Shown: piece after piece, positions 57,245-64,000 of the stretch
How the letters are laid out: each line of letters opens with the position of its first letter
How positions within the stretch are numbered: position 1 is the first letter of the stretch
Source of the DNA: Levilactobacillus lanxiensis
Lineage (GTDB): Bacteria > Bacillota > Bacilli > Lactobacillales > Lactobacillaceae
Length of the DNA stretch: 64,000 nt
Assembly (NCBI RefSeq): GCF_016861655.1
Contig: NZ_BOLN01000007.1
Span: 124,001 to 188,000, forward strand
Reading direction: 5' to 3'
Made by a program: the position numbers and the translations under genes
The notes under the pieces: model-generated
What the model was told of the DNA's origin: nothing
Seen by the model: only the letters and a program-made list of their open reading frames with translations
The model's database searches: none

Positions 57245-57477
57245 GTTGAAAATAAATGGTCGATGTCAGCGGACCAGAGGCGGATCAAGGCGACCGGCTG
57301 TGTCGGTGGTCTTGGCTGGGGTATTTTCCCAGCCTAGCCCACGGGGCAACCTTTGAGACCGCACCCCAGGCTCAAAGGTGAGGTGGAAGCCCGTACTTTG
57401 GCTGGAACCGTTCCCCACAGCAGGGCGCCTTGAATCCGCCGTCGGGGAGCGAAAGATAGGACCAATTTGTTTTCAAC
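57245..57477 (-). repeat. B-type structured repeat before the NlpC/P60 gene
   Basis: Arms GTTGAAAATAAAT-GGTC (57245-57261) and GACCAATTTGTTTTCAAC (57460-57477). Closing stem GGCGGATCAAGGCG / CGCCTTGAATCCGCC, h1 GGCTGGG / CCCAGCC, h2 CTTTGAG / CTCAAAG. Confidence 0.83.
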
Positions 57478-57557
57478 GTAACAAGTTTCCGCCCAAACCT
57501 AGTAAGTTGTTAAAATTATTGGTATATTGGGGGTAAAGACACTGGAGGCGGTTTTTA

Positions 57558-58451
57558 ATGGATATTCGACGGATCAAGGTACCGACAGCGCTGGTGTGGT
57601 CTACACCAACGACCGTCACAAAAACGGATCGACCTTACTTGAAGGATGGCAATCTCACGACCTGGTTAGCGAGCTTAAAACCAGCAGAACGGGAACAACT
57701 CGCAGATAAGAATCGGGTGGTCAGTGAAGCTTTGTTTAACGATCGGGTGATTTTAGACCGGGTCGAGGGTGAATGGGCCCACGTTTTCGTTACCCGGCAA
57801 AGCAGTCGTCAAGAACGACGCGGTTATCCTGGTTGGATTCCATTAACGCAACTGACTACCAGTGACGAGGAACTCGATTACCCAACGACCACGGTGCGGT
57901 TGGCCCATCCGGTTACCCAACTCTTAGATGAGAACAAGCAACCCCTGATGGAACTGCCGTTGGGGACCATTTTGCCGACGACGGGCCAGGACAGCGAGTG
58001 GATCCAAGTGGTCACGCCGCTAGGGCATGGCTGGATCACGGCCGCCGCGGCCACACTAGGCGTCGAGGGTGCCGATGATGGTAGCCGGCTCCTAACCTTA
58101 GGCAAACAATTTCTGGACACGCCTTACCTGTGGGGTGGCATTACACCTCAAGGCTTTGACTGTTCCGGCTTAATTTACGCGCTACACCGGGCGTTGGGCT
58201 ACATGATTCCCCGGGATGCACAGGATCAATTTGCCAATGGCTATCCGGTTGCACCGGAAGAACTGGCCGCCGGTGACCTGGTCTTCTTTGCCCGGGAACA
58301 CGGCACGGGTGAGATTCACCACGTGGGTCTGTATGCCGGCAGTGGGAAAATGTTACACGCGCCTAAGCCGGGTGAAGCGGTGCAATTGGTCTCGATGACG
58401 GCGACCGGTTTGGCCCCAGAATATGCGGGTGCCCGGCGTTTCTGGCAATAA
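57558..58451 (+). CDS. Cytoplasmic-type NlpC/P60 endopeptidase with SH3 domains
   Basis: 297 residues. No signal peptide. Two SH3-like regions (about 45-105 and 110-165) precede an NlpC/P60 domain with Cys (FDCSGLIY), His (IHHVGLYAG) and a third polar residue (LHAPKPG). The architecture is that of YkfC-like gamma-D-glutamyl-L-diamino-acid endopeptidases, which degrade recycled muropeptides in the cytoplasm; murQ nearby fits. ATG 57558 follows GGAGG. Confidence 0.88.
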   Translation: MDIRRIKVPTALVWSTPTTVTKTDRPYLKDGNLTTWLASLKPAEREQLADKNRVVSEALFNDRVILDRVEGEWAHVFVTRQSSRQERRGYPGWIPLTQLTTSDEELDYPTTTVRLAHPVTQLLDENKQPLMELPLGTILPTTGQDSEWIQVVTPLGHGWITAAAATLGVEGADDGSRLLTLGKQFLDTPYLWGGITPQGFDCSGLIYALHRALGYMIPRDAQDQFANGYPVAPEELAAGDLVFFAREHGTGEIHHVGLYAGSGKMLHAPKPGEAVQLVSMTATGLAPEYAGARRFWQ

Positions 58452-58479
58452 AGCAAGTCTGAAGAATTCTCTAAATTCA

Positions 58480-58513
58480 TGGCAGGACTCCACGCAACGG
58501 GTGGGGACCTGCT
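58480..58513 (+). terminator. Hairpin between NlpC/P60 and DUF1002 genes
   Basis: GCAGG-CTCCAC / GTGGGG-CCTGC; no immediate T-run, but CTTGTTTTT follows. Terminator or leader structure. Confidence 0.45.
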
Positions 58514-58562
58514 ATACTTGTTTTTGGGGGAAGTATTCTAACGAGAAGAGAGGAACATTCTA

Positions 58563-59591
58563 ATGAAGATGAAACACGTTGTTTTAGGATTGGCCGCGGC
58601 CTTATTAGCAGTCGGCATCGGCGGTCAAACGTTGGCAGTTCACGCTGACACGACGGATAGTTCCACGGATACCACCAATACCAGCAGCTCCGCAACGAGC
58701 GGCAGCACTGTGCAAACCAAGGCACTGTCCAAGGCCTACGTGGTCTACGGCGCTGGTTTAGCCAGTGAGGACAAGGATACGGTCGCCTCTGCATTAGGCG
58801 TAAAATCAAATTATACAGCCTTAACGGCAACGGGGAGTGATTATGCCCAATACCTAAATTCAGCCGGAACGACCGATGCCAGCATGATCAGTTCCGTGGC
58901 GTTAGCCCCCGCTGACCCAGGAACCGGCGTCAAGGTCAACATTGCCGAATATAATGGGAGTAACAACATTACCGAAGTGACCTCACAACAATACGCGATG
59001 GTCGCAACCATGGCGGGGGTCAAGGACGTCATCATTACCGTGACGGCGGACAAATCCGTTTCCGGTGAATCTGCGCTGACCGGGGTATACAAGGCCTTAG
59101 CCGCAGACGGCTTGACGTTGAATTCAGAAAACACCCAAGCCGCTAATGGCGTGCTGGATGCCACCCAACCAGCCATTGATTCCAATAGCAGTAACAAGAA
59201 ATACCCAGGGAAGTTGATGTCCGCTGTCGGGTCCGTTTCCTCCGACCTGGCTAAGCAACGACAAAACGGCGATGACCTCGCAACCAAGGCGGACATCGAA
59301 GAGATGTTGCAAAAGGCCTTGGCCAAGCAGGGTATCGATGGTCAAACAAGTTCTACCCAGATCACCAACATTGCCATCGCGTTGAGCAAGGTGCAACAAG
59401 CCCCAGTCTCAACCAGTAAGAACTACGTCACCAATGTCACCAACGTTGCCAATAACCTGGCAAATAGTATTGGGGACAAAATGGCTGGCGTGAAGGACTT
59501 TGCCAACAGTGCGGATGCCCAAAAGGCTGAGAACTTTATTGTGCAAATTTGGCAGAAAGTCGTCAACTGGTTTAAGAGCTTAGTTGGCTAA
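58563..59591 (+). CDS. Secreted DUF1002 protein
   Basis: 342 residues. Signal peptide (1-29, VVLGLAAALLAVGIGGQTLAVHA) followed by a T/S-rich linker and the DUF1002 domain (about 52-290: VVYGAGLASEDKDTVASALG, PADPGTGVKVNIAEYNGSNN, VKDVIITVTADKSVSGESAL). Function unknown; the family is exported in Bacillota. The C-terminal ~30 residues are aromatic and basic (IVQIWQKVVNWFKSLVG). ATG 58563 follows AGAGGAA. Confidence 0.87.
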   Translation: MKMKHVVLGLAAALLAVGIGGQTLAVHADTTDSSTDTTNTSSSATSGSTVQTKALSKAYVVYGAGLASEDKDTVASALGVKSNYTALTATGSDYAQYLNSAGTTDASMISSVALAPADPGTGVKVNIAEYNGSNNITEVTSQQYAMVATMAGVKDVIITVTADKSVSGESALTGVYKALAADGLTLNSENTQAANGVLDATQPAIDSNSSNKKYPGKLMSAVGSVSSDLAKQRQNGDDLATKADIEEMLQKALAKQGIDGQTSSTQITNIAIALSKVQQAPVSTSKNYVTNVTNVANNLANSIGDKMAGVKDFANSADAQKAENFIVQIWQKVVNWFKSLVG

Positions 59592-59621
59592 TAAGCAGTA
59601 AGAACGGCGGGTTAACAAATT

Positions 59622-59648
59622 AACGGGAGTTTATCTCCCGTTTTTTTG
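59622..59648 (+). terminator. Terminator after the DUF1002 gene
   Basis: AACGGGAG-tttat-CTCCCGTT and seven T. Confidence 0.9.
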
Positions 59649-60074
59649 TGCCCTTTTTTAAATTTCACAAAGTTGCGGGCTTGCCGAATACTTGTAGCAT
59701 GCAGAAAGCGTCATCAATATTAATTTGTATTCTGCAATTAATCGTAAAATGTGACGCTTATGTAAATGTGTGATAGTGACGGGTAACCAGTTGATGAATG
59801 AAAAAGAACAGACGTTTGAATAGTAAGTGAAGGAAAATAGCGACAGAAAGGGCTTTCAAGAACACTATAAATTTCAGAAAGCATCAAAGGGAACACCGGT
59901 TCAGCTTAAAAAATCCGTTAACAATTCCTTAATATTTCACAAGGAACTGAGAAAACGTGTGGTACTATTAGTTTGTGATTCGTGTTGACTATGAACGAAC
60001 GGGATTACGCTTGATCGGCGTGTGACCACGTTCACTTTGTTTGAAAAAATCTAAAGTCATAAAAGGACGTGTTG
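59649..60074. other. Long leader region of the LysM-P60 gene
   Basis: About 425 bases, A/T-rich, without an ORF of note. A possible extended -10 TGTGG-TACTAT lies at 59958-59968, about 107 bases before the start codon. I did not recognise a known riboswitch; c-di-AMP (ydaO) signatures are absent. Confidence 0.4.
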
Positions 60075-61706
60075 GTGAAGATGAGTACAGGACAACGCAA
60101 AACCAAAGCATTTGTTGGGGTCGTCGGGGCCATTGGGGCATTCGCGGCGGGCGCAACAATTACCGCAAATGCGGATAGTATCCAAGTTAAGCCAGGAGAC
60201 ACCGTGTGGGACCTTTCACAAAAACTCGGTGTTTCTATTCAGGATTTAGAACAACAGAATTCAATTGATGCTAAGACCGATTTAATCTTTGTTGGGCAAC
60301 GATTACAAGTCAAATCAGCTAAAACCGCTAACCAATCATACACAGTCAAGTCTGGCGATACCTTATGGGATCTTGCTCAGACCTACCACTTAACGGTGGC
60401 ACAGTTACAGAAGGCTAATGATATGTCCGGCGATATGTTAAGTGTCGGTCAGAAGTTGACGATTCCACAAACGAACGCAACCAAGAGTGACAGCACAACC
60501 AGTCAAGCAACGGCTAGTGCCACCAGTCAGTCCACGCAAAAAGCAAACGCCGTTCAAGCCCAAATCGTGGCTGAACAACAGGCCGCTGCAAGTAAGCAAA
60601 AGCAACAAACCGCTGCAGCTACTAGTAGCTCGACGGTGACGAGTGCGGCGAAGTCAACGAGCTCAACGCCAGCAACTACTGGACAGAGTAATGCCGCCCA
60701 GTCATCATCAACGACGGCGACGAGTCAGGCGAAGTCCTCAACGGCCCAAACGGGTTCGCAAACGACTAGTCAATCAGCTTCAACGAGTTCGACGATGAAG
60801 CACCAGGCGGCTGCACAATCAGTTTCACAGCCAGCGAGTTCATCCGTGACGACGCCTTCGTCATCAAGTGTGTCAAGTCAGAGTGCTACGTCAAATGCAA
60901 CGACGTCTTCAGTTGCCAGTCAGTCGCAATCAGCAACGAGCAACCAGACGCCAACTAGCAATGCCGCGACAACGACGCAACGGCGTAGTCGCGCAGCTTT
61001 GGTACGGTCAACGACACCAAGCGCTACTAGTCAAAGCACGACGAGCCAGAGCCAAACTAGTGCGGCGGCTAACCAGTCAACGACTAGTCAAAGCACCGTA
61101 CAGAACAGTACCAGCACGCCAGCTGCCACGAGTAGCAGTGCGGTAACGCAAACGGGCAGCCAAAACGCGACGGCCACGACTGCGGCTAAGAAGACCAAGC
61201 GGATCAAGACCACGACGCGTTCTGCTGTGAATAATCAGACCACGTCATCTGCTTCTGCAGCGCAAGGGTCCACGTCTAGTTCAACGGCAGCCGTTGCATC
61301 GACCAGTAGTTCCACAAAGAAGCAAGCTAGCACCAGTGGCTTGACCTCAGGTTCCGTTACGGGCTTGGCCTTGAAGTTAGCTTCGGCCAACATTCCTTAT
61401 GTCTGGGGTGGGTCATCCTTGAGTGGGATGGACTGTTCTGGCCTGGTTGCTTACGTTTACCTGCACGCTCAGGGCATTAGCCTGCCCCATAACACGGTTT
61501 CCCAAGAAAGCTACGTTACCACGCACTCTGTGGGCTCAGCTAAGCCTGGGGACATCCTGTTCTGGGGATCTAAAGGGGCTACGTACCACGATGCCATTTA
61601 CTTAGGCAACAACCAATTTGTTGCGGCACCAGAACCTGGTCAAAACGTCAAGGTCCAATCCATCAGCAAGTATTTCATGCCTTCCTTCGCGGGAACCCTG
61701 AAGTAG
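60075..61706 (+). CDS. Secreted LysM-NlpC/P60 peptidoglycan hydrolase
   Basis: 543 residues. Signal peptide (about 1-34, VVGAIGAFAAGATITANA). Two LysM domains (about 36-80 and 88-132) bind glycan. A very long Ser/Thr/Gln/Ala linker (about 135-415) is probably O-glycosylated or disordered. A C-terminal NlpC/P60 domain has Cys454 (MDCSGLVAY) and His in YHDAIYLG. It resembles p60-type cell-separation autolysins. Start GTG 60075 (AAAAGGA 7 bases upstream); ATG 60081 is possible. Confidence 0.9.
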   Translation: MKMSTGQRKTKAFVGVVGAIGAFAAGATITANADSIQVKPGDTVWDLSQKLGVSIQDLEQQNSIDAKTDLIFVGQRLQVKSAKTANQSYTVKSGDTLWDLAQTYHLTVAQLQKANDMSGDMLSVGQKLTIPQTNATKSDSTTSQATASATSQSTQKANAVQAQIVAEQQAAASKQKQQTAAATSSSTVTSAAKSTSSTPATTGQSNAAQSSSTTATSQAKSSTAQTGSQTTSQSASTSSTMKHQAAAQSVSQPASSSVTTPSSSSVSSQSATSNATTSSVASQSQSATSNQTPTSNAATTTQRRSRAALVRSTTPSATSQSTTSQSQTSAAANQSTTSQSTVQNSTSTPAATSSSAVTQTGSQNATATTAAKKTKRIKTTTRSAVNNQTTSSASAAQGSTSSSTAAVASTSSSTKKQASTSGLTSGSVTGLALKLASANIPYVWGGSSLSGMDCSGLVAYVYLHAQGISLPHNTVSQESYVTTHSVGSAKPGDILFWGSKGATYHDAIYLGNNQFVAAPEPGQNVKVQSISKYFMPSFAGTLK

Positions 61707-61773
61707 AGCGTTTCCATCCGAAGCAGGGGTTTAGCCACTTTGGCCAAACTGCCGAAAAAAGTTAAGATTATCG

Positions 61774-61802
61774 TTAACAAATCCGTGACCAAGTGTTATG
61801 AT
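61774..61802 (+). promoter_or_regulatory. Promoter of the 68-residue gene
   Basis: TTAACA, 17 bases, TATGAT. Confidence 0.6.
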
Positions 61803-61867
61803 ACTTTTTGTCATTTAGAGACAGACAAGTAATCATAAATAAACCTGGTTGAAGGAGTTGTGTATTG

Positions 61868-62074
61868 ATGAGTAATCGAATTGAGATTCTGGAAGAATAC
61901 CGGCAAGCTAATTCACAGTTAGCCACGCTTAAGCGGAAAGAGTCTGAGAGTGTTTGTTCTAGTTCGGAAACGGTGCGAATTGAGCCCCGTTACGGCGAGG
62001 AAATGCATGACCTATCCAATAAGTGCGCTCAGCTGGACATGATTCTGGAAGCAATGGATGCTTCGGAAGATTAA
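61868..62074 (+). CDS. Small cytoplasmic protein, unknown
   Basis: 68 residues, charged, probably helical (NRIEILEEYRQANSQLATLKRKE, seen in two helices) with a C-terminal GEEMHDLSNKCAQLDMILEA. ATG 61868 has AAGGAG nine bases upstream; TTG 61865 is possible. It has a promoter and terminator of its own, so it is very likely real. Family unknown to me. Confidence 0.65.
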   Translation: MSNRIEILEEYRQANSQLATLKRKESESVCSSSETVRIEPRYGEEMHDLSNKCAQLDMILEAMDASED

Positions 62075-62088
62075 CTAAAAACCTATCG

Positions 62089-62122
62089 AGGAGTTTGGGG
62101 ATAAATCCCAGGCTCCTTTTTT
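62089..62122 (+). terminator. Terminator after the small gene
   Basis: GGAG-GGG / CCC-CTCC followed by TTTTTT. Confidence 0.7.
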
Positions 62123-62174
62123 GCTGGCTAGATTCCAGTGACTGACAGCCGTCGAACGCCAATATTGGGATATA

Positions 62175-62226
62175 CAAAAAGCCGTAGAGTGGCTGGACAG
62201 GTGTCCAAGTCATTCTACGGCTTTTA
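62175..62226 (-). terminator. Terminator of the lipid kinase gene
   Basis: AAAAGCCGTAGA / TCTACGGCTTTT with an inner GGAC / GTCC; T-runs on both strands, and 15 bases beyond the kinase stop. Confidence 0.85.
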
Positions 62227-62240
62227 AGATAAGAACCTTA

Positions 62241-63200
62241 TTAGATGGTTAAATCAAACCAGAAGGGATACTGTTTAACCCCAACGTAGACGTCGAAGAA
62301 ACGTCCGCCCATCTCTTCACCGTCTAATTGGCCGTATTCGATGGCCGGAACGGTGAGGTGGACCTTTGATGCCTGATAGTAGTGAACGGCCTTAGACGTC
62401 AAATGACGCTTAAATACGAGCCGTAGGGCTAACCACATCAGCTTCAAGAAGTTAGGCTTCTCGATAACGACCAGGTGGAGTTGATGATCTTCAATCGTGG
62501 CCCCTGGAGCGATTCCGACGCCACCGCCGAAGTAGGGATGATTAGTTGTAGTCACCAAGAAGGCGTTGGCATAGATGTCTCGTTGGTTGCCCACGTGGAC
62601 GGTCAACGTGAAGCCAGATTGGTTGTAATACACATCTAATGCTGACGCCAGGTAAGATAGGGAGCCCATGTGGTGCTTGTTGAGCCAAATCTTGGCTTTG
62701 GATTGATTGGCTTTCGTGATGATGGCCGCATCGAAACCAATACCCAAATTGTTCGTGAAGACACCGTGTTCATGCTTAATCGTTTCATCGTACGCACCAA
62801 TATCATAATTGGTTGCGTGGGTACACTGGATGACCTGATCGAAGGCGTCTTCCCACTTCAGGGCCATACCGGCGCCGCGGGCAAAGTCGTTGCCGGACCC
62901 GATGGGGATGTAGCTAACCGGAATCGGGTAAGTCCGGGGTTGTTTGGTGAGACCGTTAATAGCCTCGTGCAGGGTGCCGTCGCCCCCAATGGCGAGAACC
63001 ACCCAATTTTGGTGGGGTTCATCGGGGAGTTGTTTGGCAAATTGCTCACTCAACAGAATGGCGTGGTGGGGGTACTCCGAAACAGCCAGTTGGTAGGAGA
63101 CCTGGGCGTCATCAAGGCGTGCCTTGATCTGAGGCCAAAGTGTAGCGGCCTGGCCACTTCCTGCATGTTCATTTAGGATGATATAGAACTGGACAGTCAC
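62241..63200 (-). CDS. YegS/DagK family lipid kinase
   Basis: 319 residues. GGDGTLHEAINGL (about 73-85) is the ATP-binding signature; IPIGSGNDFARG and NNLGIGFDA are also diagnostic of diacylglycerol or related lipid kinases. Likely returns diacylglycerol to phosphatidic acid during lipoteichoic acid turnover; substrate not proven. GTG 63200 follows GAGGAG. Single gene. Confidence 0.9.
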   Translation of the reverse strand: MTVQFYIILNEHAGSGQAATLWPQIKARLDDAQVSYQLAVSEYPHHAILLSEQFAKQLPDEPHQNWVVLAIGGDGTLHEAINGLTKQPRTYPIPVSYIPIGSGNDFARGAGMALKWEDAFDQVIQCTHATNYDIGAYDETIKHEHGVFTNNLGIGFDAAIITKANQSKAKIWLNKHHMGSLSYLASALDVYYNQSGFTLTVHVGNQRDIYANAFLVTTTNHPYFGGGVGIAPGATIEDHQLHLVVIEKPNFLKLMWLALRLVFKRHLTSKAVHYYQASKVHLTVPAIEYGQLDGEEMGGRFFDVYVGVKQYPFWFDLTI

Positions 63201-63355
63201 CGTACTGCTCCTCTCAATTTTTAGTCCATTTCATTATAAACGAAAACTAGCGGGGTGCCTAGTGATTATCGTCGACTTTCCTTAGTTGTAATAATTAAGA
63301 CGGCAATGGGTTCGAACATGGCTAAATGACAACGTTTTCATGGACTTTGCACAAC

Positions 63356-63390
63356 TAAAAAGGACCCGAGACGATTGGTCTCGAATCCTT
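63356..63390 (-). terminator. Terminator of the RNase J gene
   Basis: AGGA-TCGAGAC / GTCTCG-GTCCT and TTTT on the minus strand. Confidence 0.78.
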
Positions 63391-63398
63391 CAGATAAA

Positions 63399-64000
63399 TT
63401 ACTTTGTCATGATGAACATTGGCAGAATCATTGGGTGCCGCTCAGTCTTCTCAAACAAGAAGTTTTGCAGGTCGTCAATGACCGCGTTGCGAATGGAGGC
63501 TTCAGTCGCCTTCGGATTGCGCATCGCACGACGGATTGTCTGGAAGACGCGCCGACGACCTTCGTTCAACAGTTCACCGGATTCTCGCATGTAGACGAAG
63601 CCACGAGAAAGCAGGTCTGGACCGGCCTTGATCTCTTGGTTCTTGAGATCGATCGTGGCAACCACGACCACCAGACCTTCTTCGGAGAGCAATTGACGGT
63701 CGCGTAACACGACGTTGCCAATGTCACCGATGCCAGAGCCGTCAATGTAGACGTCCCCGGCGGTGAAGTGACCAGCGACCCGAGCAGAGTCCTGGGTGAG
63801 GGCGAGAACGTCCCCATTTTGCAGGATAAAGCTGTGATCGAGGGGAACCCCACATTGTTCAGCCAGTTCAGTATGAATCTTCAACATCCGGTATTCCCCG
63901 TGAATGGGCATGAAGAATTTCGGTTGCATCAGCCGGAGCATCAGCTTCTGTTCTTCTTGACCACCGTGACCGGAAGTATGAATGTTGTTGACCTTACCGT
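63399..64000 (-). CDS. rnj: Ribonuclease J, C-terminal part (truncated by window end)
   Basis: The frame is open to base 64000. It reads GKVNNIHTSGHGGQEEQKLM then LRLMQPKFFMPIHGEYRML, the hallmark of RNase J metallo-beta-lactamase nucleases (SGHGGQEEQ, PIHGEYRM). The C-terminal domain runs ~150 residues further to IMTK. RNase J degrades and matures RNA by 5' exo- and endonuclease action. J1 versus J2 cannot be decided from this part. Confidence 0.95.
   Translation of the reverse strand, partial: GKVNNIHTSGHGGQEEQKLMLRLMQPKFFMPIHGEYRMLKIHTELAEQCGVPLDHSFILQNGDVLALTQDSARVAGHFTAGDVYIDGSGIGDIGNVVLRDRQLLSEEGLVVVVATIDLKNQEIKAGPDLLSRGFVYMRESGELLNEGRRRVFQTIRRAMRNPKATEASIRNAVIDDLQNFLFEKTERHPMILPMFIMTK

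Noticed and set aside
59649-60074. Possible c-di-AMP (ydaO) riboswitch before the LysM-P60 gene
   Set aside because: Such switches do control some hydrolase genes, but the conserved core sequences are not seen here.

Overview
The window looks like a chromosomal segment of a lactobacillus with fairly high G+C, probably Levilactobacillus or a near relative. The grounds are the gene order (DUF3397-mraZ-rsmH-ftsL-pbp-mraY-murD-murG-divIB-ftsA-ftsZ-sepF-ylmG-ylmH-divIVA-ileS), typical lactobacillar families (DUF5776, DUF4044, DUF1831, DUF1002) and strong Bacillota-type ribosome binding sites with frequent TTG/GTG starts. The genus is inference. I see no rRNA, tRNA, CRISPR array, transposase or prophage.

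Layout. 1-1.3 kb: 3' end of a surface protein (DUF5776) and a small membrane protein. 1.5-18.5 kb: the dcw division and cell-wall cluster, with mraY/murD and murG/divIB pushed apart by repeats. 18.5-22.7 kb: isoleucine T-box leader and ileS, about 1.1 kb apart. 22.8-26.8 kb: cold-shock protein, nudF, MacP-like protein, mtnN, cysteine desulfurase and DUF1831. 27.7-32.4 kb: two tandem hexapeptide acetyltransferases, a small membrane protein and an ABC-2 exporter (COG4586/4587/3694 type). These lie between the cysteine desulfurase pair and its usual partner mnmA (32.6 kb). 34.5-39.6 kb: histidine phosphatase, TPR protein, recD2, a variant prs. 39.7-42.1 kb: an A/T-richer PucR-type regulator and divergent SDR. 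42.4-48.9 kb: methyltransferase, amino-acid ABC permease and binding protein without ATPase, amidase plus OppA-like lipoprotein. 50-57 kb: murQ, aldo-keto reductase, rbsR/rbsK, transketolase. 57.5-64 kb: two NlpC/P60 hydrolases, a secreted DUF1002 protein, a lipid kinase and the 3' part of RNase J.

The most striking feature is not protein-coding. About 25 related intergenic elements of roughly 150-250 bp occupy nearly every long gap. Each is a long quasi-palindrome: outer arms whose sequence differs from copy to copy but stays complementary within the copy, enclosing up to three hairpins. One hairpin (h3) has an almost invariant top, AGCC-loop-GGTCT, on a freely changing but complementary stem. 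I call B the large type with three internal hairpins, A the shorter type with GTGAAAAT-containing arms, and C one divergent copy. I assign strand + to copies that read TCAAAGTCGTCCC or the equivalent. In all nine multi-copy gaps the + copies come first and the - copies last, so the copies always converge whatever the direction of the flanking genes. I regard this as a candidate undescribed structured-RNA or mobile-repeat family. The structures were read by eye, not computed.
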